Assembly: GCA_947166705.1 (NCBI GenBank)
Contig: CAMVFE010000008.1
Span: 1-64,000 of the forward strand
DNA: 64,000 nucleotides
Source: an uncultured Clostridia bacterium
GTDB taxonomy: Bacteria > Bacillota > Clostridia > Christensenellales > Aristaeellaceae
Reading direction: 5' to 3'
Positions 1-8,842 of this stretch are shown in pieces (within the stretch, counting starts at the first letter, position 1; the number at the start of each line of letters is the position of its first letter). Below the pieces are notes generated by a model. It was not told where the DNA came from. It saw only the letters and a program-made list of their open reading frames with translations, and did no database searches. The translations under genes and the position numbers were made by a program.

Positions 1-294
1 CTGTATGATCCGCTGCTGGATATGAGCCTGGAGGTTTCCAGCATGGGGATCCGGGTGGATCCCGAAGCGCTGCGCCGCCAGCTGAAAATACGGGGCTGCG
101 AGGAAAGGGCGGAGCTGCCCTTCCAGAAGGCCCTGCTGAACGGGGAGCTCCCGCAGACCATCGGCGGGGGCATCGGCCAGAGCAGGATGTGCGTCTATTT
201 CCTGCGGAAGGCCCACGTGGGCGAGGTGCAGGCGAGCATCTGGCCGGAAGAGGTGGTCGAGGCATGCCGGAAGGCGAACATACTGCTGCTGTGA
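1..294 (+). CDS. asnA: Aspartate-ammonia ligase (asparagine synthetase A), C-terminal fragment
   Basis: Only the last 97 codons lie in the window; the reading frame is open from base 1, so the gene begins upstream. AsnA makes asparagine from aspartate, ammonia and ATP in the cytoplasm. The fragment has the family's C-terminal signature GGGIGQSR followed by a leucine- and lysine-rich stretch and the conserved [12 protein letters not shown] segment, ending in NILLL, which matches the usual AsnA terminus. The glutamine-dependent AsnB does not carry these motifs. The next gene starts 14 bases after the stop, so the two may share a transcript, although their functions are unrelated. Truncation is due to the window edge, not to a broken gene. 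Confidence 0.9.
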   Translation: MYDPLLDMSLEVSSMGIRVDPEALRRQLKIRGCEERAELPFQKALLNGELPQTIGGGIGQSRMCVYFLRKAHVGEVQASIWPEEVVEACRKANILLL

Positions 295-308
295 TGCGAG
301 GAGGTAAC

Positions 309-1358
309 ATGCGAAAAGGGATTCTGAAATGCCTGAGCCTGCTGCTGGCCGCCGGCCTGCTGCTGGTATCCGCGTCCGCGGAGAGCCTTGAAGACTTTCA
401 TGACGAAGCGCCGCTGCTGGATCTGCCGGAGGCGTCGCGGGGCAGATTCGCGGAGCTGACCCCCACGGAGGATCCCCAGGTCGGCCCGAGCAACGGCAGC
501 TACCTTTTCAAAAAGGGAAAGGATAACCCCTACGGGTACGCGGATCCGTCCATTACTGTCAACATCGGCACCGGAAGGATCTACAAGACGAACTATATGT
601 ACGCCCGCATCCGGATCGCAAATCCCGCGCAGCTCCGCATGATGACGGCGGAGGAAGACCTTTCGAGCAAAAAAACCGTGAAGGGAAGCCTGCTGGCCAA
701 GCGGATGAAGGCGGTGATCGCCATCAACGGCGTGCTGTGGGCGGATGTTACCAGCGACAGCGACTGGGCCAAGGTGGACGGGCCGGTGCTGGTGCAGCAG
801 TCCTGGCGGAGGCCGGGTGCCAAGACCAGCGCCTCCAAGGTGGAACGGTGGAAGGAAGAGGAAGCGATGGACACCCTGGCCATCGACAGCAACGGGGACT
901 TCCATATTCTGAGCGGCGCAACCTGGGGCGATATCATGGAGGAGCTGGAAGCCATGGGGGATGAAGCGGTGAACGCCTTCACCTTCGGGCCGGCCCTGAT
1001 CGTGGACGGCGAACCGCAGTACGGGTATGACAACCGACAGATGTCCTCCCACCGGCCGGCCCAGCGCGCCGCCATCTGCCAGACGGGGCCGCTGGAATAC
1101 CTGCTGATCACCAGCGAGGGCCCGGATGATCCGCCGGTGGACAAGCAGGGGCTGAAGCTGGACCAGTTTGTGGAGCTGATCTCCACCCGCTTCCCGGACG
1201 TCAGGACCGCCTACAACCTGGACGGCGGATCGACTTCCACGCTGGTTTTCCGCAAGGCGAGCGACAGATGGGAGAAGATCAACTGCCCGAAGAGCAAGCG
1301 GGAGCGCGGGCTTCGCGACCTGATTTATTTCGCGGACGCCTGGATTCCGAAGAAGTAA
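309..1358 (+). CDS. Secreted phosphodiester glycosidase family protein (NAGPA-like domain)
   Basis: This 349-residue protein starts at the ATG at 309, which has a GAGGAGG ribosome site at 298-304; longer in-frame starts overlap asnA and would bury the signal peptide. Residues 1-24 form a signal peptide (MRKGILK, a leucine/alanine core, cleavage near SASA). The rest resembles the phosphodiester glycosidase domain (PF09992): AVIAINGVLW near the middle and the C-terminal NLDGGSTSTLVF motif typical of that fold. Family members remove sugars from phosphodiester-linked glycans, and bacterial ones are often tied to cell-wall polymer or exopolysaccharide metabolism. The substrate cannot be read from the sequence. 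It lies directly before capA-like and lgt-like genes, suggesting an envelope role. Confidence 0.8.
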   Translation: MRKGILKCLSLLLAAGLLLVSASAESLEDFHDEAPLLDLPEASRGRFAELTPTEDPQVGPSNGSYLFKKGKDNPYGYADPSITVNIGTGRIYKTNYMYARIRIANPAQLRMMTAEEDLSSKKTVKGSLLAKRMKAVIAINGVLWADVTSDSDWAKVDGPVLVQQSWRRPGAKTSASKVERWKEEEAMDTLAIDSNGDFHILSGATWGDIMEELEAMGDEAVNAFTFGPALIVDGEPQYGYDNRQMSSHRPAQRAAICQTGPLEYLLITSEGPDDPPVDKQGLKLDQFVELISTRFPDVRTAYNLDGGSTSTLVFRKASDRWEKINCPKSKRERGLRDLIYFADAWIPKK

Positions 1359-1416
1359 GCTTCCGGAGAAGCGCGGGCGCCCGGACGGCGCGCCCAGCCG
1401 GATGGAGGACCGTTTT

Positions 1417-2517
1417 TTGAGACTGAAAGCAATTGCCCTGGGACTGCTGTGCCTGATGCTGCTGAACGGGGCTGTTTCCGCCGGAGCGGAAAAGAAGGTG
1501 ACCCTGACCTTTACCGGGGATGTGACGCTGGGAAGCGAGGAGAAGAACCGGCAGAACCCGAACTCCTTTGACAGCTACGCCTCCCGGGAAGGGTACGGCT
1601 GGTTCTTCAGGAACATGAAGGACATGTTCCTGAAGGACGACCTGACGCTGGTCAACCTGGAGGGCGTGCTCAGCGACCAGCCCTGGGGAGAGGATACCCG
1701 GAAGAATTTCCGCTTCCGCGGTCCGTCGGACTTCGCGAAAATCCTGACGGAGAGCGGGATCGAGGCCTGCGCCGTGTCCAACAACCATATCATGGACTAC
1801 GGAAAACGGGGATACGAGAAAACGAAGGCAGCCCTCGACGCCGCGGGGGTGCTTTACTGCGGGAACCGGGATTATTTTATCCTGGAGAAGGACGGAATCA
1901 GAATCGCCTTCTTTGCCCTGGGCAGTATTTATTTCGACAGGAACCGGAACTATGTCCGGGACACCGCCGCCGCCCTTCGGGCGGAGGGGGTGAACGCCGT
2001 TGTCTGCAGCTTTCACGCGGGACAGGAGTATATGCCCCGGCGGCGGGCGCGGGATCAGGAGATGTACGCGCGGATCGCCGTGGAGGACTGGGGAGCGGAC
2101 CTGATCGTCATGCATCATCCCCATGTGCTGCAGGGGATCGATCTGCTGAACGGGCGGTATGTTTTTTATTCCCTGGGCAATTTCTGCTTCGGCGGAAACA
2201 TGAATATCCGCTCCCAGGAGAACAACCCCTATGTCCGCACGCTGGAGTCCGCCGTCGTGCAGATGGATCTGAGCTTCAGCGACGAGGGAAAATATCTCGG
2301 GCAGGCGGGCAGGATCTATCCCTGCTACATTTCTTCCTCGGCCAGGGATATTCTGGATCCGAACGATTTCCAACCGAAGTTCGTTTTCGGGGAGGAAGCG
2401 GAGGGCGTGATCGAGCGGATTCAGGCGGACACGTCCTTTGAGCTGGGCGTGTTTGACGAGGAGGAAGGCTGCATCCGCCTTCCTTTCCAGCCGGCGCCGG
2501 ATAAAACGGAGGAATAA
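1417..2517 (+). CDS. CapA family protein (poly-gamma-glutamate/capsule type metallophosphatase fold)
   Basis: The likely start is the TTG at 1417, because GGAGGA at 1404-1409 lies 7 bases before it; an in-frame ATG at 1402 sits inside that ribosome site. The 366-residue product begins with a signal peptide (MRLKAIALG, hydrophobic core, cleavage near AGA). The mature part has the CapA fold landmarks: LTFTGDVTLG at the start, NLEG, VSNNHIMDYG, and the late MHHPHVLQG and FYSLGNFCFGG motifs, whose His/Asn/Asp residues form the calcineurin-like metal site. CapA proteins are extracytoplasmic and linked to poly-gamma-glutamate or capsule assembly. No capB, capC or pgs genes lie nearby, so a polyglutamate role is not supported here and the substrate is open. 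Confidence 0.82.
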   Translation: MRLKAIALGLLCLMLLNGAVSAGAEKKVTLTFTGDVTLGSEEKNRQNPNSFDSYASREGYGWFFRNMKDMFLKDDLTLVNLEGVLSDQPWGEDTRKNFRFRGPSDFAKILTESGIEACAVSNNHIMDYGKRGYEKTKAALDAAGVLYCGNRDYFILEKDGIRIAFFALGSIYFDRNRNYVRDTAAALRAEGVNAVVCSFHAGQEYMPRRRARDQEMYARIAVEDWGADLIVMHHPHVLQGIDLLNGRYVFYSLGNFCFGGNMNIRSQENNPYVRTLESAVVQMDLSFSDEGKYLGQAGRIYPCYISSSARDILDPNDFQPKFVFGEEAEGVIERIQADTSFELGVFDEEEGCIRLPFQPAPDKTEE

Positions 2518-2521
2518 TCAA

Positions 2522-3712
2522 TTGGAAGAACAGATGATGTGGAATATCCTGGGGCGGGAAGTGACCCCCTACGCGGCCTGCAACTGGCTCGCCTGCGCGG
2601 CGGCGCTGGCGGTTTTCCTGTGGCAGGGGCGGAGGCTGAAGCTTTCGGCCCGGATCTGGACCGCCGTGCTGGCGGCGGCGCTGGGGCTTTTCTGTGCCCG
2701 GCTGTTTTATGTGCTTGCGCGGCTGGAGCTGTTCCTGGACGTGGGCCTGGAGAACTTCTTCTTTACGCAGGATGAGTCGTACCGGGTCTGGGGCTCTGTC
2801 AGCGGCGCGGCCTTCTGGGGCGCTGTGGGAGGCGCCGCCCTGGGAGCACTGTGCGCGGGAAAAATCGCGCGGGAGAAAATATCCGACATCCTGGACGCCC
2901 TGGCGCCCGCGGCGGCGCTTGGAATCGCCGTATCCCGCTTCGCGGAGTATTCCATCGGGGAGGGCATCGGCCCGGAGGCGCCGGAAGGGCTCCAGTTCTT
3001 TCCGCTCGCGGTGATGAACGAGTGGGAGGAATGGTATTTTGCTCTCTTCCTGCTGGAAGGCCTGGTCGGGCTGATCATCTTCGCGCTGCTCCTGACCGCG
3101 GGCCGGGGAAAGAGAAACGGAGACCGGGCCAGGATGTTCCTGATCCTCTACGGCGCCAGCCAGATCGTGCTGGAAGCCCTGCGCAGGGACAGCTTCCTGA
3201 GGTGGCTGTTCGTCCGGGTGAACCAGCTGGCTTCGGCGCTGGTTCTGCTGGGCGTGGTGGTCTTCGGACTGGCGCGCTGGCTTCGGAGGCAGAAGGCGGA
3301 GAACCGGCACGCGGGCAGGCTCGCGGGGAAAACCCTGGCGGACCTGGCGCTTTTCCTCCTTCCCTTCTTTGCCGTCCTGACGGCGTACCGGCTGCTGGTA
3401 CTGCAGCAGCCCCTGGCGCTGAGCGGCTCCCTGTGGTGGAAGCTGCTCAGCGGAGGCTGGCCCCTGACCCTGGCGGGCATGGCGGGCCTTTGCGTCCTCA
3501 GCTTCCTGCAGAAGCCCGGGCCGCAGGGCCTGACTGAAAAACAGGCGGCGCTGTGCACCGCGGCGTTCCTGGTGCCGGTGGTGACGATCATCGCGATGGA
3601 ATTCGGCATTGACAAGAGCGCCGATCTCCCGGAGGAGATGGGCTACCTGATCGAAGCGGTCTGCTGCCTTGCCATGGGCGTGAACGCCTGGAAGATCGCG
3701 ATCCGGGGCTGA
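2522..3712 (+). CDS. Divergent prolipoprotein diacylglyceryl transferase (Lgt)-like membrane protein
   Basis: The start is probably the TTG at 2522 (GGAGGA at 2508-2513, 8 bases away); an ATG at 2534 is the alternative. The 396-residue protein is almost all membrane segments. Residues about 1-250 follow the Lgt layout: a GSVSGAAFWGAVGGAALGA region, then SRFAEYSIGEGIG where Lgt has its GN-rich active loop, and ARMFLILYGASQIVLEALRRD near the end. The usual asparagine of the Lgt loop is not evident, so it may not be the housekeeping enzyme. A C-terminal extension of about 130 residues adds three or more further membrane helices. It follows the capA-like gene by 4 bases, so the two are probably cotranscribed. 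Confidence 0.6.
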   Translation: MEEQMMWNILGREVTPYAACNWLACAAALAVFLWQGRRLKLSARIWTAVLAAALGLFCARLFYVLARLELFLDVGLENFFFTQDESYRVWGSVSGAAFWGAVGGAALGALCAGKIAREKISDILDALAPAAALGIAVSRFAEYSIGEGIGPEAPEGLQFFPLAVMNEWEEWYFALFLLEGLVGLIIFALLLTAGRGKRNGDRARMFLILYGASQIVLEALRRDSFLRWLFVRVNQLASALVLLGVVVFGLARWLRRQKAENRHAGRLAGKTLADLALFLLPFFAVLTAYRLLVLQQPLALSGSLWWKLLSGGWPLTLAGMAGLCVLSFLQKPGPQGLTEKQAALCTAAFLVPVVTIIAMEFGIDKSADLPEEMGYLIEAVCCLAMGVNAWKIAIRG

Positions 3713-3777
3713 AAGGTGAAGGCCCGCGGCCGTGCGGAGGGCATCATCCTGCCGGACCCGGAGGACAGAGGAGAAGA

Positions 3778-4356
3778 ATGAGCCGAGAAATATTTCTGAT
3801 CGCAGGGCTGGGAAACCCGGGCGAAGCGTACGCCCACACCCGGCATAACGCCGGCTACGAAGCGATGGCCCTGCTGGAGAAGCATTATCAGGTAACCCTG
3901 GAGCGGAAAATGCTCCAGGGTGTTTTGGCGGAGGTCCCGCAGGGAGACCGGAAGGTGGTGCTCTGCAGGCCGCTGACCTATATGAACCGCAGCGGGGACT
4001 GCGTGGCAAAGCTGCTGCACTGGTATCACTGTGAACCGGACCACCTGCTGGTCATCTATGACGATATCGACCTGCCGCCGGGAAGGGTACGGGTCCGCCG
4101 GGAGGGAGGGCCCGGAACCCATAACGGGATGCGCAGCATTGTGGAGGCGCTGGGACGGCAGGATTTTCCGAGGATCCGGATCGGCACGGGGGACAGGCCT
4201 GCCGGGTACGACCTGGCGGACTGGGTGCTCGGACATTATGACGCTCAGACGCGGGAGATCATGGAGGCGGCCTTCCGCAGGGCGGCGGAGACCGCTGCGG
4301 ACTGGGTGGAGAACGGCATCGACCATGCCATGCAGCTGGGAAACCGGCCGGGCTGA
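3778..4356 (+). CDS. pth: Peptidyl-tRNA hydrolase
   Basis: Pth releases peptides from tRNAs that dropped off the ribosome, recycling the tRNA. The 192-residue protein has the usual length. It carries the family's landmarks: LIAGLGNPGEAYAHTRHNAGY at the start (the catalytic histidine is in TRHNAG), LCRPLTYMNRSG, the VIYDDIDLPPG loop, and GGPGTHNGMRSI. The ATG at 3778 follows GAGGAGAAG closely. It lies between the lgt-like gene and mfd; the pth-mfd order is common in Bacillota, which supports both calls. Confidence 0.97.
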   Translation: MSREIFLIAGLGNPGEAYAHTRHNAGYEAMALLEKHYQVTLERKMLQGVLAEVPQGDRKVVLCRPLTYMNRSGDCVAKLLHWYHCEPDHLLVIYDDIDLPPGRVRVRREGGPGTHNGMRSIVEALGRQDFPRIRIGTGDRPAGYDLADWVLGHYDAQTREIMEAAFRRAAETAADWVENGIDHAMQLGNRPG

Positions 4357-4427
4357 CCCCGAAGAAGGGAAAATGGCCGGAGACCGCGCTGACAGGGCGC
4401 GAAGGAAAAGAAGAGGAAAAGAATCAT

Positions 4428-7400
4428 TTGAAAATGCTGGATCTGATCCGGATCCCGGAGTGGGACCGGATTTACCGGGCGGGGCAGGGAGGCCCGCTGG
4501 CGCTGTGCGGCATGACCCAGGCGCTGACCGCGGCGGCCGCGGCCCGGCTCGCGGAGGAAGGAAAGCGCGTGCTGCTGGTGGCCGAGCACGATCTGAAGGC
4601 CGGGAGGCTGGCGGACGACGTCCGGCAGCTGACGGGCGGGGAATGTCCCTTCCTGCCGGGCGGCGAGGTTGACCTGACGCGGGCGGCCGGAAGCCTGGAG
4701 AGCAGCTGGCGGCGCCTGGAGGCGCTCTCGGCCCTGAGCCGGGGCGCGAGGATCCTGGTGACGGGCGCAGAGGGACTGATGCAGCGCATGGGCAGGCCGG
4801 AGCCCTTCCGGCAGGCCTGTTTTACGTTGAAGCCGGGGGACCGGATCGGGCTGAGCACGCTGTCGGCCCGGCTGACGCGGATGGGCTACGAGCGCGTCAG
4901 CATGGTGGAGGGCAAGGGGCAGTTTGCCCTCCGGGGCGCGATCCTGGATCTGTATGTTCCCGCGGGGAACGAGGGCGTCCGGATCGAGTTCTTTGACGAC
5001 GAGGTGGATTCCCTGCGAACCTTCGACTGCATCAGCCAGCGCAGCCAGGAGCGGCTGGAGGAAATCCGGGTGACGCCGGCCAGCGAGACGATGCTGAACC
5101 CGGAGGAATTCGCGGCCGCCGCGGCGCGGATGCGTGAGGCGGTCCGGGAGGCGGCCGGGACCGTCCGGGAGGAGAGCGCCCTGATGGAGGGGCTGCCGCC
5201 ACTGCCGGAGGAGCCGGAGGAGACGGAGGCCTTTTTTGATGAAAAGATCGCGCCGAAGGCCCGGGAGGAGGCCTGGCGGGAGCGGGAAAGCGGGGAGCTG
5301 GACCGCCGGCGCAGCCGGCTGATGGCGGACGCGGATCTGGTGGAGGCCGGGCAGCCGTTCCGGCGGATGAGAAGCTGGGTGACGGTACTGAGCGATGATA
5401 CGGCGGACGTGACCGAATGGCTGTGCCCGGATGTGATTCTGCTCTGGGAGCCGGACCGGATCAGAACCCGGATCGGGGAGCGGCTGCAGGGCTTCGCCGA
5501 GGATCTGAACAGCGCCGTGAGCCGCGGTGAGGCCGTGCCTCAGCAGGAGAGCCTGATGCGGAGCTGGGAGGAAGTGAAGGACCGGCTGGAGAAAAGCCCG
5601 CTGATCCTTGCGACGGAACTGCTGCAGGGCCTCGGGGGGATTGTGCCTTCGGAGACAGTGAATCCGGGCGCCTCCGGGCTGCCGGGATATCAGGGGCAGA
5701 TCCGGCAGCTGAAGAACGATCTGGCGGCATGGCGTGAAAAAGGATACCGGGTTCTGCTGCTCAGCGGCGGCGAGGCACGGGGACGCAGGCTCGCGGAGAA
5801 TCTGACGGAGCTGGATGAAAAGGTCCGCTTTGCGGAGACGGCGGAGGAAGGAATGCCTGGCGAGGTTCCGGTGATTCTGCCCCTGACCCTGAGCCGCGGC
5901 TTTCTGATTCCTTCCGCCGGACTGGTTCTGGTCAGCGACGCGGACATCTGGGGAGAGGGATACCGGAAGAGCCGTGTCAAAAAGCGCGCGGGCGAAAGGA
6001 TTTCCACGTTTACGGAGCTGAAGGTGGGAGACTATGTCGTCCACGAGGATCACGGCGTGGGAATCTACCGGGGAATCACCCGCCTGCAGAGCGAAGGCAC
6101 CTGGCGCGACTATCTGCTGATCCAGTACAACGGGAACGACAAGCTCTATGTGCCTGTGGAACAGCTGGACCGGGTGCAGCGGTACATCGGCAATCCGGCG
6201 CAGGCGCCGAAGCTGAACTCGCTGGGCGGCGGGGAATGGGCGCGGCAGAAGGGAAAGGTGAAGGAGGGGCTGAAGTCCCTGGCCTTCGACCTGAAGCAGC
6301 TGTACGCGGAAAGAACCCGGAGAACAGGCTATGCTTTCAGCCCTGCGACGCCCTGGCAGCGCGAATTCGAGGATGAGTTCCCCTGGGAACTGACGCCGGA
6401 TCAGCGGGAGAGCGTCCGGGAAATCGAAGCCGACATGGAGAGCGACCGGAACATGGACCGGCTCCTGTGCGGCGATGTGGGATACGGTAAGACCGAGGTC
6501 AGCCTCCGGGCGGCCTTCAAGGCCGTCGTGGACGGAAAGCAGGTGGCCCTGCTGGCGCCGACCACCATTCTGGTCCAGCAGCATTACAATACAATCCTGA
6601 AACGGTTCCGGAATACCGGGGCGCGCGTGGATTACCTGAGCCGCTTCCGAACGCCGAAGGAGCAGAAGCAGGTGCTGGCGGATCTGGCGGCGGGAAAGAT
6701 CGATATCCTGGTGGGAACCCACAGGCTGCTGGCAAAGGATGTCCGGTTCAGGGACCTCGGGCTGCTCATCGTGGATGAGGAGCAGCGCTTCGGCGTGGCC
6801 CACAAGGAGGCCATCAAGAATCTGAAGCGGCAGGTGGACGTGCTGACGCTCAGCGCCACCCCCATTCCCCGGACGCTGCATATGTCCATGACCGGCATCC
6901 GGGACATGAGCGTGCTGGAAACCCCTCCGGAGGAGCGGATTCCGGTGCAGACGCTGGTCATCGAATATTCGGACGCAGTGGTCCGGGACGCGATTCTGCG
7001 GGAGATGAGCCGCGGGGGCCAGGTTTATTTTCTCTACAACCGGGTCCGCAGCATCGAAAGCTTCTATACCCGCCTGCGGGCGCTGGTGCCGGAGGCGCGG
7101 ATCGGCGTGGCTCACGGGCAGATGAAGGAGCATGCGCTTGAGGACGTCATGATGGACTTCTATGCCGGAAGCTACGATGTGCTGCTGTGCACGACGATTA
7201 TCGAGAGCGGGCTGGATGTTCCCAGCGCGAATACCCTCATCGTCTACGACGCGGAAAGGTTCGGCCTGAGCCAGCTGTACCAGTTGCGGGGACGGGTCGG
7301 CAGGAGCAGCCGGCAGGCCTACGCCTACTTTACCGTGCGCACGGACCGGATTCTGAGCGAGACCGCGCAGCAGCGCCTGGAAGCGATCCGGGAGTTTACG

Positions 7401-8081
7401 GAGTTCGGGGCCGGCTTCCGCATCGCCATGCGGGATCTGGAGATCCGCGGCGCCGGAAATATTCTGGGCCCGGAGCAGCACGGGCATCTGGAGACGGTCG
7501 GCTACGACATGTACTGCAAGCTGATGGAGGAGACGCTGCAGGAAGTCGGCGGCGGCACGCCGCTGCGGGAGCTGGAAACCCGGGTGGACCTTCGGGTGGA
7601 CGCCTTCCTTCCCGGGGACTATATCTCCGATGAAAAGCAGCGCATGGAGATGTACAAGCGCATTGCGTCCATCACCGGGGACGCCGACCGGGCGGAGGTG
7701 CTGGATGAAATGATCGACCGCTACGGGGATGTTCCCGCGGTGGTGGAGACGCTGCTGGACGTCAGCCAGCTGCGGGGCATGAGCAACCGGCTGGGCATCA
7801 GCCAGGTCAGCCGCGGAAAGGGCGGCGCGGTATTCCGGCTGGATGAGCGCTGGATTCCGGATCCCGCGAGGCTGATGCAGGCGATGGTCAGCATCAGCCC
7901 GGACCTGAATTTCGGCCGGGAAAGCCGGCCGGTGATGGTGTACCGGACGCAGATCTCATCGGACAGGGAACTGCTGCGGGAGCTGCTGCGGATCGTCCGC
8001 AGGCTGACGGAAAAGCTGGAGGAAACGGCGCCGGAGCAGGCGGAGGCAGCGGAAGGCGGCGAAAGGAAGAAGGGCATATGA
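4428..8081 (+). CDS. mfd: Transcription-repair coupling factor
   Basis: Mfd is a DNA translocase that pushes stalled RNA polymerase off DNA and recruits UvrA. The 1217-residue protein has normal length and domain order: a UvrB-like N-terminal region (about 1-480), the RNA polymerase interacting domain with VVHEDHGVGIYRG (about 535), the helicase core with Walker A GDVGYGKTE (about 685) and Walker B-like IVDEEQRFGV, LTLSATPIPRTLHMSM, the RGRVGRSSRQAYAY motif VI region, and the C-terminal TRCF domain beginning near VDAFLPGDYI. The TTG at 4428 is chosen over the ATG at 4434 because of its distance to AGAGG. Its stop overlaps the comF start (ATGA). Confidence 0.97.
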   Translation: MKMLDLIRIPEWDRIYRAGQGGPLALCGMTQALTAAAAARLAEEGKRVLLVAEHDLKAGRLADDVRQLTGGECPFLPGGEVDLTRAAGSLESSWRRLEALSALSRGARILVTGAEGLMQRMGRPEPFRQACFTLKPGDRIGLSTLSARLTRMGYERVSMVEGKGQFALRGAILDLYVPAGNEGVRIEFFDDEVDSLRTFDCISQRSQERLEEIRVTPASETMLNPEEFAAAAARMREAVREAAGTVREESALMEGLPPLPEEPEETEAFFDEKIAPKAREEAWRERESGELDRRRSRLMADADLVEAGQPFRRMRSWVTVLSDDTADVTEWLCPDVILLWEPDRIRTRIGERLQGFAEDLNSAVSRGEAVPQQESLMRSWEEVKDRLEKSPLILATELLQGLGGIVPSETVNPGASGLPGYQGQIRQLKNDLAAWREKGYRVLLLSGGEARGRRLAENLTELDEKVRFAETAEEGMPGEVPVILPLTLSRGFLIPSAGLVLVSDADIWGEGYRKSRVKKRAGERISTFTELKVGDYVVHEDHGVGIYRGITRLQSEGTWRDYLLIQYNGNDKLYVPVEQLDRVQRYIGNPAQAPKLNSLGGGEWARQKGKVKEGLKSLAFDLKQLYAERTRRTGYAFSPATPWQREFEDEFPWELTPDQRESVREIEADMESDRNMDRLLCGDVGYGKTEVSLRAAFKAVVDGKQVALLAPTTILVQQHYNTILKRFRNTGARVDYLSRFRTPKEQKQVLADLAAGKIDILVGTHRLLAKDVRFRDLGLLIVDEEQRFGVAHKEAIKNLKRQVDVLTLSATPIPRTLHMSMTGIRDMSVLETPPEERIPVQTLVIEYSDAVVRDAILREMSRGGQVYFLYNRVRSIESFYTRLRALVPEARIGVAHGQMKEHALEDVMMDFYAGSYDVLLCTTIIESGLDVPSANTLIVYDAERFGLSQLYQLRGRVGRSSRQAYAYFTVRTDRILSETAQQRLEAIREFTEFGAGFRIAMRDLEIRGAGNILGPEQHGHLETVGYDMYCKLMEETLQEVGGGTPLRELETRVDLRVDAFLPGDYISDEKQRMEMYKRIASITGDADRAEVLDEMIDRYGDVPAVVETLLDVSQLRGMSNRLGISQVSRGKGGAVFRLDERWIPDPARLMQAMVSISPDLNFGRESRPVMVYRTQISSDRELLRELLRIVRRLTEKLEETAPEQAEAAEGGERKKGI

Positions 8082-8776
8082 GGATCGGAGAGCTGCTCGC
8101 CGGCGCGGTCCGGGCCCTGCGGGAGGCCGTGTATCCGGAAGGCGCGCTTTGCGCGGGCTGCGGGAAGGTTTCGGATGGGGCGTATCTCTGCCCGGGCTGC
8201 CGGAGGGAGCTGGAGCACAGCGACCTGCTGGCCTCCTGGGAGTGCCGGGATCTGGACGGCGTCCAGGCCTGGAGCATGCGCCCCCACCGGAATCTGCCGA
8301 GAAAGCTGGTGCTCCGCCTGAAGCATGGGGCGGAATCCCGCGCGGCGGAGGAGCTGGCGGGGCTTCTGCGGACCGCGCCGGATTATTTTCCCCGGCCGTC
8401 CCCGGATACGGTCGTGACCTGGGTGCCCGCGCCGCGGGCGCGTACGCGGGAGCGCTGTATCGACCACGGAAGGAAGCTGGCGGAGGCCGTGGCCCGGGAA
8501 CTGCGGCTGGAATGCAGGCCGCTGCTGAAACGCAGGGGAAACGACAACCCCCAGGCCCGCCTGAACCGGGAGCAGCGGGAGCGGAATCTCCGGAAGGCAT
8601 TCGTCCCCCTGGGCCCGGTGGATTATCCCGTGCTGCTGGTGGACGATGTGCTGACCACGGGCACGACGGCCCTCCGGTGCATCGCGGCGCTGCGGAATGC
8701 CGGGGCAAAGCGGATTCTCGTCCTGACCGCGACCCACGCGGTGAACGACGGCGGCCGGGCCGGCCGAAGGGCGTAA
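8078..8776 (+). CDS. comF: ComF family phosphoribosyltransferase-fold protein
   Basis: The ATG overlaps the mfd stop codon, implying translational coupling. The 232-residue protein has an N-terminal zinc-binding region with CAGCG and CPGC pairs (residues about 23-44) and a C-terminal phosphoribosyltransferase domain with the PRPP-loop signature VLLVDDVLTTGTTAL. ComF proteins help single-stranded DNA enter the cytoplasm during natural transformation, but many Clostridia keep comF without a complete competence system. No other competence genes are in the window, so the real role here is uncertain. It ends just before the lysC promoter. Confidence 0.88.
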   Translation: MRIGELLAGAVRALREAVYPEGALCAGCGKVSDGAYLCPGCRRELEHSDLLASWECRDLDGVQAWSMRPHRNLPRKLVLRLKHGAESRAAEELAGLLRTAPDYFPRPSPDTVVTWVPAPRARTRERCIDHGRKLAEAVARELRLECRPLLKRRGNDNPQARLNREQRERNLRKAFVPLGPVDYPVLLVDDVLTTGTTALRCIAALRNAGAKRILVLTATHAVNDGGRAGRRA

Positions 8777-8779
8777 GCC

Positions 8780-8809
8780 TTGACAGGGAAGCCGGTGCGG
8801 CGGTACAAT
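8780..8809 (+). promoter_or_regulatory. Sigma-A promoter of lysC
   Basis: TTGACA at 8780-8785 and TACAAT at 8804-8809 are 18 bases apart. Transcription would begin near 8816, leaving a leader of only about 27 bases before the GTG start of lysC. There is therefore no room for a lysine riboswitch on this transcript. Confidence 0.75.
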
Positions 8810-8842
8810 ACCCCGGTATGACTTGAAATGGAGGAAGTTCCT

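Noticed and set aside
3713-3777. Extra gene between the lgt-like gene and pth
   Set aside because: Only 65 bases, without a start codon and ribosome site in a useful frame.
4245-7487. A 1080-codon open frame on the reverse strand
   Set aside because: It lies opposite mfd, has low-complexity Arg/Leu/His-rich sequence, no ribosome site and no known domain. GC-rich coding DNA often leaves the opposite frame open.
8777-8842. Lysine riboswitch before lysC
   Set aside because: The promoter leaves a leader of under 30 bases, and no conserved aptamer is present. The same applies to dapA.
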